This document shows positions 22,860 through 34,959 of a stretch of 64,000 bases of DNA, piece by piece (within the stretch, counting starts at the first letter, position 1; every line of letters starts with the position of its first letter). Below the pieces are notes generated by a model. The model did not search any database. It was not told where the DNA came from and was given only the letters and a program-made list of their open reading frames with translations. This stretch comes from Dichomitus squalens LYAD-421 SS1. Its lineage: Eukaryota; Basidiomycota; Agaricomycetes; Polyporales; Polyporaceae. The stretch lies in NCBI RefSeq assembly GCF_000275845.1, contig NW_006766897.1:424321-488320 (forward strand), in the 5' to 3' direction. A program made the position numbers and the translations under genes.

Positions 22860-24457
22860 TCAGAGCACGAGCGCAGCGCCAGCGACACTGAGCAATGTCA
22901 CGATGCCAGCCAACATGGGTGATGCGAACCGCGCCCCAGCGCCGTTGTGAGAGGCGTCACCGCTCCCCGTGGCCTGTGCTGACTTGGAGGTGCCGGTCGT
23001 GCTCGCCGCGTTGTTGCCAGCGGCACCGCTGCTGCTGCTCTTCGTTGTAGTCGCGTTGGAGGGCGCGGCGCTCGCGGACGAGGGCGTTGTTGACGCTGGT
23101 GCGGACGCAGGGACGCCGACGGTTCCGAGGACCACAGCGCCGTTGTCGTCCGGAGAGTTCTGGTAGACACCGGTGTTATTGATCTCAGCGATACTCTGGA
23201 ACTTCCAGCCGTTCTGCGCGATCAGCGGGAACGCCTGGATAAAGCGCCGACGGTTTCGTTGCTGAGCTCGTGCTCGAGGATGATAAGGCCGGGCGACTTG
23301 GGGCCCGTGATCCACTTCTGGAGATTCGCATTGACAGCATCGCGCGTGGCTCCACCAGGCGAGCCGATGCTCCAGTCCTCGGTGCTATACGAGGTCAGGT
23401 CAGATCGAATGAAACGCCCAGCCCGCAAGCGACGTACTCCTGGTTCCAGATGACCGTGGTGAGACCGAAGACCTCCTTAGCGATGGCCCGGACACGGTTA
23501 TCAGCATCACCGTACGGAGGACGCCAGAACTTGGGCAAACGGCCACCCGTAGAGTTGTGAATGAGCTCCATCGTCCAGCCGAGCTCGCCGACGACCGAAA
23601 GATCGCTGAGCGTGGTCATGTAGGGATGGGTCCACGTGTGAACAGCAATGTCACCTGGTGAGCAGAAGGCAGCGGATGAGCATCATCACGCGAGCGGAAC
23701 GCAGCCGCTGTACTCACTCTGGAGAGTGTTCCAAGCATACAGGAACTCGTTAGGGTACCAGAGGATGTTGGTCCCGATGTAGAAGTGTGTAGTCTTCAGG
23801 TTGTTCTCGTGGAGGAGCTCATAGAGCGCCTGAGATGTCTGCAGATAACGGGGCGTTCAGTATGACAGGTTCGACCGAGAGCGTCCCGAGAGACGCGGAG
23901 GCCCGAGACATACGTCGAGAGGGCCATCGTCGAAACTCGACCCGAAGACACCGTCGGGAGCGTCCCAAATATCGCCCGGGCTGCGACACTTGTATGTCGC
24001 CGAGCAGACAACATTCCCGTTCGGGTCGAGGTTACCGTAGGTGGGGTTGCCGCCGTTGGATTGGGTCGCGACAGGGACGTTGGTCGGAATCTTGCCTGCG
24101 CTCTTGGCGCTGTTGTAGGCATCGACCCACGCTTGCGGGAGGGCGTTGGGGTCCACTTTGAGGGGGAAACCAGCGGACCATTCTGTAGAGCGAGGAGGCA
24201 GAAAGGGGTAAGACAACAGTTTGTGGGGTTAAGATTCCGAACTGCGTACCTGGGGAGCCGACGGCGGCATAGGTGATACCGTCAGTAGCGCCGCGTTTGA
24301 AAAGGGCGTGGGCGGGGTGATCATCGTCGTGGTACCAGCGGCCAGGAAGGGCCTTGTCAAGAGCATGGTCGTGATCATGCGAGTCGTGAGTGACGGCAGC
24401 AGCGGCGGAGAGGGCGGCGGCGAGGAGTAGTAATGAATGAATGACGGAAGGAGGCAT
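22860..24457 (-). CDS. GPI-type chitin deacetylase (CE4), carrying an apparent 1-base frameshift
   Basis: Exons are 24457-24250, 24182-23914, 23838-23718, 23654-23438 and 23384-22860. The N-terminus is a signal peptide ([20 protein letters not shown]) followed by a His/Asp-rich stretch. CE4 motifs are present: SFDDGP (metal/catalytic Asp), HTWTHP (zinc histidines), [15 protein letters not shown], and ILEHELS. The C-terminus is a Ser/Thr/Ala-rich stalk and a hydrophobic tail ([17 protein letters not shown]) typical of a GPI signal. Between ILEHELS and the stalk the frame breaks: at 23241-23243 the A-tract (T-tract on the coding strand) is one base short for the family-like sequence. Read as given, translation stops at 23222 after 325 residues, keeping the catalytic domain but losing stalk and anchor. 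The enzyme removes acetyl groups from cell-wall chitin. Confidence 0.9.
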
Positions 24458-25605
24458 AGCGGCAGACTGGACAGAAAGGAGAAAAGACGACGGGGAGGGA
24501 CGGGCGCATGGTTGGCTGAGTTATATACCGGCCGCGATCGAGCGGAACAGGTGCGATGAGTGGCAGAGGCTTGCACCTGCCGTCGAGACCGAGACGCTGG
24601 GCCAAGGACGCTAGCGGCTAGCCTGATCACACTCGGCCTTCTCTTGCCGCCCTCGCCTTCTTACCGCCAATGGCGATGCACCTGCCTTTCCCGGCCCCGG
24701 CGGCACCAGCTTCCAACCTTGCCGCGCTATTCAGTCGCCATCACTCCTCTGGCTTCTCAGCGCGTCCGCCTCCTCCATCCCGCCTTGCTACAGCCTATCG
24801 TGGCTGCCACACGGTCCATGGCTGAAATTTGTCTCATCAGTGGACAGGATCTTTCTGGGACTGCGATCCCGTCCCCATACCTTACAACCCAGTCCGGTAA
24901 GAAATCCGCTGATGTCGACTCACCCATTATGATATGCGACCATCTATTCCCGTCCGACGAGAACACACATGGTAGGCCTGATGGGAAGCTTACCGGTGTA
25001 CTGCTCTGCTAATGCTGCCCGTTCGCGCCCAGAGGATTGGGTATTTTTCCACATTTGCGACTCTAGCCACACTCATCAGCGGGGCTCGAAACAGCCTCTC
25101 GGCCTTGGGCGCCACCGCGCGAACATCTGTTTCGGGCACATGGCACTCAGGAATATCCTGAACGTAGACGATGCTTGAATTAGCACCTACATGGTCGCTT
25201 CAATGTGACAGGGAAGCGTTCACTCTGCACTCCTTCCTATATCTCAATGGATTGTAATAAATGTAGGCACAGAGGATGTTGAGCCCTTCCGGCCCGGCCG
25301 AGCGGAAGGTCAAATAGAAATGAACAGCCTTGCCCGCCCGCGCGAACTGCAGTGTTTTCTGCAAATCACTGTAACGAAGAAACGGTGTCGTCAAGCGCAT
25401 ATGTAGATCGTCCATGGCACGATGTGCGCATACCGGGCGATACATGGTTTAGTCAACCATCAAATTTGTCAAATGTCCAAGTTCATGCCTCGATCCCTCG
25501 GCAAGCCGAATCTACCCCTCATCTCCCCGCAGCCATAGAGCCGACAGTGAGCCCTGGATCCTATAAAGGACCACAGAGCAAGGGAGAGGAGGGAAAGAGG
25601 GGGCA
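24458..25605. promoter_or_regulatory. Chitin deacetylase promoter and TFG1 3' region
   Basis: The 1.15-kb gap holds the promoter of the chitin deacetylase at its left end (with a TATA box) and the 3' region of TFG1 at its right end. No supported gene lies between. Confidence 0.45.
24521..24527 (-). promoter_or_regulatory. TATA box of the chitin deacetylase gene
   Basis: TATATAA on the minus strand lies about 64 bases upstream of the ATG at 24457, a plausible distance for a short 5' leader. TATA boxes are otherwise rare before genes in this window, which fits a regulated cell-wall gene. Confidence 0.55.
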
Positions 25606-27820
25606 TTAACCGGCCGCTGGTGGTGAAGGCGCGCCCGCATTACCTCCGCGGTACGCCGGGCGCAAGACGAGCACACCGTTACTGAGCTGCGCGACTTCCT
25701 TCACCAGCGCAGTGAACTTCGCCTTCTTCGCGTCGTCGGTGAGATAGCGCGTAAAGTGCATGATGCACTCGCGCGTTGTCGCGTTAGGCGTGTTTCGCAG
25801 CCATTCTATCACCATCCGGTCCTCCAACTCCCCAGGTGCTTTGCGCTTCTTCGGACGAGGAGGGCCGTCCGAGGAAGCGGCACTGGCGTCGTCTGCCTTT
25901 CGCTTGAGGAGTTTTCCTTCCGGGGGCGGGTTAACCCCGGACGGAGGGCTGTCGGCCCGTCCTGGGCTCGTGGCACGACTCGCTGGGGGCGACGCGCCTG
26001 TGGGGCTAGCGAGAGGACTTCCCGCGCGGCTCGGCATGCCCGTTTTTGGCTTGGGCACCTTCGGACTGGTAGCGCGTTTCGCAACAATAGAGTGACCACT
26101 GTGCCCGGGAACAGGCGAGGTCGCACGAGACGGTGTTTCCGTCTTCACGGGTACCGTGCCGTTCACCATAGCTTTCGCCCCTGTCGGGGGACCAGGTGGG
26201 GTTTGTGTGCCCAGTGGCGCGCCCGGCTTGGATTCGGGAGGTAGGATAGCAGGCCCGGTGTGCACCTGAGGCGGTTCTTCCTCCTCTTCCTCCTCCTCCT
26301 GCTACGCGTGAGTACGTCGCGCGGGCCGGACCAAGGTGCACATACCGAACTGGCGTAGGGGTTTTTCTCATCATCGGATTCATCGTACCCGCCGCCCTTC
26401 TCCAGCTTCTTCAGCGTCTTCTGGAGATTCTTGCCCGCCCCGGTCAATTTCGACTCATCCTCTTCATCGTCCGACTCGTCAATGAATCCCTCGCGAAGCT
26501 TGTTCGCGGTCTTGTACTCTCTTTTGAGTCGCTCCTGCGAATAATATGAGAGGCGTCTCGTATGATATGTCGAGCAAAACGCACCTCCAGCTCCTTAGTC
26601 TCTTCGTCTTCTTTGTCGTCGTGATCCATCTTGTCCTCATCGTCGGCAAACGTTTCCTCAAAGTCCAATTCATCAAGGAAGCCTTCTGCCCCCAGCTCAC
26701 GTTTAACCCTGCGCTTGCTATCGCCGCCCTCATCGTCGTCGTCGCCGTCGCCAAACAGTCCACCAGGACCGCTGTCGACTGTCCGGAGCTTCTTACCGCC
26801 AGGCCCGAGACTCTGACTGGCGTTATGCACGAGCGAGGAGCCACTAGCGGCGGCTTGCTCCGTCTTTTGCCGCAATGCCCACTGCGTTGCGTCTTTACGC
26901 TTCTGCAGCTTGGTCATCTACGACAGGAATCAAGTTGATCTAGGCTTGATCAGGCGGAGAGCGATGGTACACACCAGCGACTCTGCCTCCTCCAGGTTCG
27001 GTATATGATGGCTCGGTTTCTTCTGGAACTTATACCACCGATGCGCGGGCACGAACTTGAAGACGTCGTTCGCGGCCGGCATGAACATCGCATAGGTCTG
27101 CGACTTCGACACGTCCTCCATCTTCCCCACCCACGTCTCCTTCTGCATTCCATCCTCAATGACCCATGGGAACTTCTCCTCCCGCCGCAGTTGCCTCGTC
27201 GCCTCCGGAACCAAGAAGACCTGCCTCGTCTTCTTCTGAAACCTCTTCGGCTTCTTGTCCTTATCCTTCCCCTTGTCCTCCTTCTGCTCCACGGGCTCAC
27301 GCACCGGCCGTCCCAGCGCGTCGACCATGACCACCTTCCCATCCTGCCCTATGACCAGCTTTCCGTCAGACCCGACCATGTGGGCGAGGGCCTGCTGCGC
27401 GGGCTGCATCGTGGGGTCGTTGCGGTGGGGGTCCTTCCGGTTCAGCTTCACGGGCCTCGCCCAGTCGTTGATCTCGACCTTCTTCCGCGACTCGAACTTC
27501 ATCACGTCGTACTTCCACCCGTTCAGCTTCGAGGACATCAGCCGGTACTCGGTGAACGGCCCATCCGGCTGCTTGGGAGCCGTATCGTCCTCGGTCTTGG
27601 GCGCGGGAGCCCGGCGCTGTGGCGCAGGGCGAGTGGCAGGGGACGCGGTGGCGGCCGGTGGTTTCTTGGGCGTACCGGGCGCGGACTGGGGATTAGGAGT
27701 GAGAGCAGGCTGTGAAGAGGAGCCTGGAGAGGGTGTATCGGCAACAGGGGTCTCCTTCTTGGGTAGAGTAGGTCGGCTAGGCCGCGGATTGAATAGTGTA
27801 GGGGCGCCCTTCTTTGCCAT
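25606..27820 (-). CDS. TFG1: Transcription initiation factor IIF subunit alpha (TFIIF/RAP74, Tfg1)
   Basis: Four exons (27820-26975, 26917-26585, 26534-26346, 26298-25606) give 686 residues. An N-terminal Pro-rich tail precedes the dimerisation domain, with FTEYRLMSSKLNGWKYDVMK, QKKTRQVFLVPEATRQLRRE and KFPWVIEDGMQKETWVGKME. A long acidic/basic middle region (DDDDEGGDSKRRVKREL, DESDDEEDESKLTG) follows, then a Ser/Pro-rich linker. The C-terminal winged helix holds MVIEWLRNTPNATTRECIMH and ALVKEVAQLSNGVLVLRP, the part that binds FCP1/TFIIB in homologs. It acts with RNA polymerase II at initiation and elongation. The last acceptor is ambiguous by 3 nt (GTAG or GCAG). Confidence 0.96.
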
Positions 27821-28477
27821 ATTGTATTTGTTCTGAGGCGAATGGGGGCGCGATCTCAGCGCAGATGGATCTCAAAAACAGTATGGTGTCAAGCAAGAGA
27901 ATCGGATGTTACGGCAGCACACAGTGAAGGAGGCCGCAACGGAAGTACAGACCCAGGCCGTGGCTGGCGTAGGTGGTGGTCGAGATGTAAGACGCGTGCG
28001 CCCATTGCGGAGCCGCCCGCGCTTGTTCTGACTCCTTGACACGCCCATTGCGCGAAGCAATGCAGCAACACACGCAGAGTCAAGATCCATGACCAAATCT
28101 GTGCCTTCAGAGCAGAGTAGTTGCATTCATATTGGCGGGACTACATCTCACTGCGGAAGGATGCCAGTCCGTCTAGAAATATATGAGACCGTCCGACACA
28201 TGATGACACAGGCCTGTTGCTCGAGTGGGGTAGTACCTATGGAGTAGCGGAATCCGGAGAACAATGAGATAATATGGATACGCGAATAATAGCAGGCTAC
28301 GCGGAGGCATACAACGAAGAAACTCTCCATCTCTATGCGCGGACGTTCAAGCCACGGAAGACGTGAAGATACACCATAAGATATCACCTTCAACTGGACG
28401 ACAACTGAGAGGCCCTCGAATCAAGACAGACAAGAAATGATATCGCTACAGTTTCAATATCGTGGTGCGCAGATACC
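27821..28477. other. Intergenic region, bHLH 3' end / TFG1 promoter
   Basis: The 657-base region between two minus-strand genes should carry the TFG1 promoter near 27821-28000. No coding frame with bias or family match was seen. Confidence 0.35.
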
Positions 28478-30702
28478 CTATGACGGGGTCTCCGTCCGCG
28501 CAATTCCGGGAGGATTGCCGTTAACGGCTGGTGGCTGCCCCACTGCAGGACCCGCACCAGGCGGATATGCATTTTGCGACGAGCCCGGACGGGAGAGAGG
28601 TTGCTGGGGAGGGGCGTGAGGCGGGAGAGGATGTGGATGGTGAGGAGGCCCAGGATGTCCGGTAGGCGGCGGGCCCGAAGGACCAGCGGAATGCGTATGG
28701 GGTGCATGAGGTGGTTGATGAGACGGTGGCGGCTGGTGAGGAGCCCCGGGCGGGCCAGGAGGGGGAGCATAAGGCGGGACACCAACAGGTGGTCCATGGC
28801 CATAGACGACAGCGTGCGGCGGCGCTCCTGCAAACGGCGGAGGCATGCCTTGTCGATAGCCATCCAACTCATGCCGCAACATTTCAATCTCCCTACCCAT
28901 ATCCTGGTGGCTCTGCTTAAGCGTGACAATGAAGTCGATGGCTAGAAAGGCTGTTTAGCCTCCGGCATAGTCGAATGCTTTGTACGTATCGCCGTACCTT
29001 TGCTGAGAATTTCCCACTTGCTTGCCTTCATCCCCCGGTCCGCAGGAAGTTGGTCTCGCAGCTCGTCAAACAACTCCTTCATCTCTTTTCTTCGTTTCCG
29101 TTCGGCTAGTTTGTGCGATACACGCAGTTCTGGCGAGCGCGAATATGGCGTAGAGCCCGAGGCCTTGTCTGAGGCGTGAGCGGACGTGGACGTATCTTCG
29201 GGATTTGTGCTGCCGCCAGGCGTGCCTCCGTTGCTGGCTGATTGGTCGGCAGTGCGGACACGAGAGGGCGGCCGGGAGCGTGACCTGAGGGCGCGCGTCG
29301 GGCCTGTGGAGGGCGGAGTAGGGAGGGAATCTGGGGAGATATTGGGTGCGGACATTCGACGATCTGGTGCGAAGGTGACTGGAGGCATGATTGTTGTGAG
29401 AGGGTCGAAGGGAGGGGGAGGGGACTGCATATTAACTGCTTGCTCGTTCTGCATGGTTGGATGGGCAGCATCAGCAGGAGCGTGTGGATTTTCAGGCCAC
29501 GCGAAAGTAGCGATGTCGCCAGGAGGTCGGCCATGTGGCGAATCAGGACCGGGAATTCCCGAGGAGGGAGTGGTGTATCCGGTCGTCAGAGGCGTGTTGG
29601 AGCTAGTATATGCAGACGCAGACGACGTCGAATCTCGTCTGTCATTCGACCACCACGGAGACCCTGTTGTAGCGACTCGGGCATCTACAGAACTTCGTCG
29701 GTCGTACAGACTAAGCTGCGCAATCCTCTGGGTGTCAATCGCTGATCCTCGCCGTTTGGGGGCGGGTTCTTCTTCTCTGCCGCCGTCCTGACCAACCAAT
29801 TGTGGATCGATGTCTGGGATACCAGGTGAATACACGCCTTTGTCGGACGAGATCTTGCGCTTCGTGCCTTGAGGCAGAACATGATGTGTGAGTAGGGTTC
29901 AGGACCGGACAAAAGGGCTTAACCACCTGCTACGACAGACTGCCGTCGGCCGCTGTAGTCAACGTCTTCAATTTCCCGGCTCCCCTGGTCCGGTCGTGCA
30001 TTCCCCCCAGCCTCTACGCCACGATGATGCGTGTCCTCATGGTTGTCGACATCCATGTGGTCACTACCCTTTGCCCTCTCACCTACTGAGCATACAGCGA
30101 TATGGGAAGCGAGCTACGTTCAGACACGCGGACCTTGTCGTCTTGCACCATTCAGGGACGAACTCACCTCCGCTCCCGTTGCGTTCCATAGCACCCAGCG
30201 TGCTCCCCTCCCGCCCATTGTCCATGGACATAGCTTGTGTAGGTGTTCGCCTGTCCGTCTCCGCCGAAGGTGATCTCAAGAGGCGTCGGAGGTTCGCACT
30301 GGGGCTTTCGTTTGGTTGGGACGAGGCGTCACCGAACTTATAGGGAGACAGAGGTCGCGAGTGAGAGAAGGAACGTCTAGACTCGCGCGGCGCTGACGAC
30401 GGGAAACTGGTGGCAGGGGAGTCGGGACGTCGAAAGGGCGACGTGATGCCAGAAGAAGGGCCCGCGTGGTAAGTGGGAGGGTTCGGACCAGCATGGAGAG
30501 AGGGGTCTGTGATAGAGCCCCTACGCTGGTTTTGTAGAAATTCGAGAGGAGCGAGGGGTGATACGGCTGCCTGCCGCGAGCTCGAGGATGGCGACGAGGT
30601 TTTGGGAGGAAAAGCACTGCCTGCGGGACTTGCATTGGGAGAGTCGCCGGGCCTTTTAGCGCCAGCGTTGGCGGCGTCGCCGTTGGCAGACGTCGAGGTC
30701 AT
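28478..30702 (-). CDS. Basic helix-loop-helix transcription factor
   Basis: Four exons (30702-30168, 30082-29927, 29867-28998, 28941-28478) give 674 residues. The first 480 residues are Ser/Pro-rich and disordered, with a basic patch [11 protein letters not shown] near residue 230. The bHLH lies at about 482-535: basic region [20 protein letters not shown] carries the His-Glu-Arg set typical of E-box (CACGTG-type) binders. Loop and helix 2 include [15 protein letters not shown] and, after an intron inside the domain, [10 protein letters not shown]. The C-terminal 140 residues are an extreme Pro/His/Gly-rich tail ([16 protein letters not shown]). Targets are unknown. The gene is divergent from NHP2. 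Confidence 0.93.
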
Positions 30703-31706
30703 AGCGGAGGGCGTCGAGAACGGGGTTGCAGCCCGGCGCGGTGTGTCTAAGTACAGATAATATGGACGTGTGGAGGCAAGAGCGCGTGGCTACCATTCTT
30801 GATAACCACGTGGAGGAAAACTACCGATCCCTTTCAAATCTGGTTACATTGCTTGATACAAATCACTTGCCCGTCCGCTCCCTGCCAGCTCCCTCCTTCT
30901 CCTCCATGCAATACAACCTCCGTAAAGACATCTTCCCGCTCTCATGGCTACCCAGCTTTGCCCCCTGTTCACACCCTCCTTGCAGTTGCACACTGCGGAA
31001 GGATGAGAAGGACGTCATCCCGTGGCAGCGGCGTCTCGATTGTTGCTCACCAATAAGCGACAGCCAAGTCGGCTCGGGTCACGCCGCGTTCGCAGCAGGC
31101 CTGGGTCTCAACTCCTGTTCCAACTTCCAAGTACCAGGTGAAGGTCTAACGCACAGAATTGTCGGGCCGTCAACCCAACGTGCTTGTCGCTCCAATCGGA
31201 AGACCTGGATGACACCTCCGGCGGGGATCGTGTTGCGCGTGGAGACGTGAGAGTCCACAGCACCGTTCGTCGGGGTTTCTACCGGGCGTGGGTGAAATCA
31301 GTCCGCGCTGAAAGCAGCTTTCGGCCTTATCCACATGTACGAGTAACTAGTAAGTACCCTGCCCGTCGAGGAACCTCTAACTACGCCGCTCGAAGCCATG
31401 CACAAGCACGCCAAGGTCGCTTCATAGGGTTGATGTAGACATGGAAATATAAGGCCGCTCGTATCGCTATGTGAATTCTCGTGAACCATAAAGCATACCT
31501 TTGTGCTTATGCAATCGAATTGTCTTAGAAGTCCTCGGAGGGTGTAAATAAGAAATGCCTGCTTCGGATGCGCGTCCTTTATGAGCGTCTACTGGTATCG
31601 TAGTCGTAGTGCACGTGATCGCACCTGAAGGCGAATTTTCGTGGCGTTCAATACTCTGACCGAGAGCTCCGCTTTCTACATCCCTCTCTCCTCCAACTTC
31701 GCGAAA
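30703..31706. promoter_or_regulatory. Divergent 1-kb intergenic region, bHLH / NHP2
   Basis: A long shared upstream region lies between a regulator gene and NHP2. It has no supported gene, and no TATA box or repeat stands out. The final 30 bases before the NHP2 ATG are pyrimidine-rich (CCCTCTCTCCTCC). Confidence 0.4.
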
Positions 31707-32471
31707 ATGGCTAAGGACAAGTCAGAAAAGAAGGATAAGAAGAAGAAGGAGACGAAGGAGGTCACGGAAACTGTCACGGAGGCCATAGAGGTCAACGACG
31801 ATGTCGAAATGGAGGACGCTCCGCTCGTGAAGGCAAGTCCTCGCTGTCTCGTCTGACTTCAGTTGGCGTCACGGTTATCGCGTAGGTCGAGAAGAAGGTG
31901 AGGAAGGAAAAGGAGGAGATCATCATCCCTCTCGAGGACCTATCACCAATCGCGCAGCCTCTTGCGCAGAAGAAGATCCTCAAGAAGCTGCATAAGACCA
32001 TTAAAAAGGGTTCGTCTCCCTGTATTGTTTGAGCGCACACTCGGGCTCAAGTGTGCTTCAGCCTCGAAGCAGCGACAGGTTAAAAGGGGGGTCAAGGAGG
32101 TTGTGAAGGCCATTCGTAAGGGTGAGAAGGGGTGAGTAGCTCGATGGTCCGTCTCATTCTGTGGACTCATTTGCGTGGTGTGCAGGCTGCTCATTCTCGC
32201 CGCGGACATCACCCCTATCGATATCATCTCACATCTTCCTGTCATGGCTGAGGATGCGAACATCCCCTACGTGTTCGTACCCTCCAAAGAAGAACTTGGG
32301 CACGCGAGCGCAACGAAGCGGCCAACAAGCTGCGTGATGGTTTGTCCGGACCAAAAAAAGAAATCCAAGTCAAAAGAGGGCGCGACAGAGGACAAAGACG
32401 ACGACTACCGGGAGACATATAACGAGTGCTGTAAAGAGATACAACAGCTGGACCAAAAGCTGATATTCTGA
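31707..32471 (+). CDS. NHP2: H/ACA snoRNP protein Nhp2 (L7Ae family)
   Basis: Exons 31707-31832, 31886-32009, 32062-32131 and 32186-32471 give 201 residues. A charged Lys/Glu N-terminus precedes the L7Ae fold: LAQKKILKKLHKTIKKASKQ, RGVKEVVKAIRKGEKGLLIL, AADITPIDIISHLPVMAEDA, NIPYVFVPSKEELGHASATK and RPTSCVMV. The C-terminus is longer than yeast Nhp2 and ends in an acidic, Cys-containing helix. Nhp2 is a core protein of pseudouridylation guide RNPs. Intron 1 (31833-31885) uses a GC donor, AAG|GCAAGT; a weaker GT donor three codons earlier is possible. Confidence 0.95.
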
Positions 32472-32769
32472 CCAACCGCCTGGACTCGTCTCGCATTGAT
32501 TCTCGTAGCATTTGTTGTACTTTCTGGTTCCTGTTGCTCATGTACTGCTTTCCACTCGTAATATACCTGCAAACCAATGTTGTGCGGAGTGTGCCTTGCG
32601 CGACATCTTCGCGTATGCGCGCCTGAAGAGATGGGCATCTGTAGAGCAGCCACGTCACGGGAATCGTGAATTAACCGTGACCACCGTCCTTCTCACGACA
32701 GGTCCTCATTTCTCTCCCCCGCCCAACTCCTCCGCTCCCTTTCCACCCTCTATCTTCATCTCTCTCGTA

Positions 32770-34593
32770 ATGGCACCGAAAACCAAGTCCGCCGCCACTA
32801 ACGGCGCCCCTAAAAAGGCCAAGTCCCCCGCGCCTTCCACCACCGACAGCTCTGCCCCCGCTGTGCACGAGGTTCAGGCCCAGGTCCAGGAGGAGTTCAC
32901 GCCCGTCACCTACGGCCCCGGAAAGCCGGACAAGGCGTTGTTCGATGCCGAGCAAAACAAAATCAAGGCTGAGATCGACGCGCTTCAGGCTAAGCTGGTA
33001 CGTCCTTGTCAATCCCTCTGCGGATCTTCGGGAAGCTTCATTTGGCCATTCCTAATCCGCGCGTGCAGAACGCTGTGAGGGACAAGCTCGCTCTCGCCGG
33101 AAAGGGTGGCCCCGGTACCGAGAGGCAAAGGGAGCTGCGTGCTGAGCTGGACAGCATTCGTGGCCAGCAGTCCAACAGCAAAGCTTCGCGGAGTAAGGTT
33201 ATCGACCAGCTCAAGGCCCTGCAGGACGGGATCCAGAAGAAGGTACGTGTCATGTGGCGACTGTTTCGCAGGCTTCAGAACTGAACCTCGTTCCGCAACA
33301 GATCAAGGACCTCAACGCTCAGAAGGCCAAAATCCCTTACAAGACTGTCGCTGAGGTCGACGCTCGCATTAGGTATGTTCTAGCATGCACTCGTTCTTTC
33401 GCCTCCTGCTTACATGTCTGGACAGCCAACTCGAGAGGCAGGTCGAGTCAGGTAGCCTCAAGCTCGTTGAAGAGAAACGTGCTCTTCAGGAGATCAGCCA
33501 GGTCAAGCGCAGCAGACGGATAGTCGAGGGGTTCCAGGCAGAGCAGGAGGCCATTGAAGCTGACCGCGCTAAGGCCGATGAGCTCCGCAAGCAGCTCGAC
33601 GATCCTGAAGCCAAGGCGGCGTCCGAGAGGTACGATGCGATCAAGGCAGAGTTGGATGAGTTGAAGAAGGAGAGCGACGAGGTGTACGCGAACCGGAACA
33701 AGCTCTACGACGAACGGAGTGCGATCCAGGGTCAGCTTGACGAGCTCTACAGCCGAAAGCGCGAGTCCGCGGCCCATTTCAAAGACGCGAACGACAAGTT
33801 CTACGCGAAGCTGAACGAGGACCGCGCGCGACGCGCAGAGCGATTACGTGCGCAGCGCGCAGAGCAGGAGGAGGCCAAGAAGAAGGAAGCCATAGAACGC
33901 ATTCGCGAGGAGGCAGAGGCACCCGCGTTCCAGGCCCAGATAGAGGATTGTCAGACCCTCATCGATGCCTTTTCCGGCAAGTCGTCCACGGCCACGTTGC
34001 CGCACCAGAAGCCCCTCACGGAGAAATCGGACGTTGCGGGAGTGCCGAAGCTCGACATCCGGAAGGTTGAGACCGCGCCCGAGGGCTTGGTGGTGCGGAA
34101 GAAGAAGGGCGAGGAGGAGGAAGCGTACTTCGTCGCGGGTAGAGGCAAGAAGAAGGGTGGTAAGAAGGGTGGGGCGAAGCCCGCGGCCGAAGCGAACGGG
34201 GTTGAATCTACCAGCAGCCAGTTGAACGTCCCCCTTCCTACCCTTACAGCTCTTCTCTCGCTCTCAATACCGCCACCCACTTCTACGGCCGATGTCCCTC
34301 GTGTCATCGACGATCTCAAGACGAAGAAAGCGTGGTTTGAGGCCAACCAGGCACGTGTCACTGCGGAGAACAAGGCGAAGGCCGAGGCGGATATCCGCAA
34401 GCTCCTTGGAGGCAAGTCCAACGACGTCGAGATTCCTCAATCCGGCGATATACCCCCTGCTGGCGGCGCGGAGCGACCCGCGGAACCCGCATCTACTCCT
34501 GCTGTCGTCTCCGTTCCCTCATTGGGTGTCCCTAGCGAGGAGGTCGATGAGAAGCTAGAAACGGTGCAGGAGCAAGCCGTGGAAGCGTCCTAA
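32770..34593 (+). CDS. BFR1: Bfr1-like mRNP / nuclear segregation protein
   Basis: Exons 32770-32997, 33069-33242, 33302-33372 and 33426-34593 give 546 residues. A Lys/Pro/Ala-rich start (MAPKTKSAATNGAPKKAK) is followed by about 300 residues of coiled coil with Bfr1 landmarks: PYGPGKPDKALFDAEQNKIK-like opening (here TYGPGKPDKALFDAEQN), RGQQSNSKASRSKVIDQLKA and LYDERSAIQGQLDELYSRKR. A Lys/Gly cluster (GRGKKKGGKKGG) follows, then a Pro/Ser-rich C-terminus. Bfr1 associates with polysomal mRNPs at the ER and affects ploidy in yeast. Identification by sequence pattern is strong. Confidence 0.92.
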
Positions 34594-34959
34594 TATGATT
34601 GCGTGTACAGTCTTGGGTAGTAGCTGTCGGACTTATTCCCGTGTGCTCGTCGCTGCGCATATAACATATTTCTACCATCATGCATCCGCATCACTTCCAG
34701 TCACACAGCGGAAGCGTTGTGGCTGAATATATGGTATCATTGTCCAGTACATGATCTGGGGAGAATTGAGATACATTGGCAGAAGGCCAAGGGCAATATT
34801 CGATAAGCGATTTACGGGAGGACGTCAATACAGCAGCGAGGGCAAAGTCAATAATTAACAGCCAGAGAGAGAGCAAACGACAGGTATTAGTGTGATTGTT
34901 AGGGTATAGATAGTCATTCACAAAGCCCACAGATCAACATCCTACGAGTGTTTCCCTCA
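34594..34959. other. Convergent 3' region, BFR1 / RFX
   Basis: The 366-base AT-richer gap between two convergent stop codons holds the 3' UTRs of both genes. No gene seen. Confidence 0.5.

Noticed and set aside
27005..27715. 236-codon plus-strand frame opposite TFG1
   Set aside because: Antisense of the conserved TFIIF dimerisation domain; no independent coding evidence.
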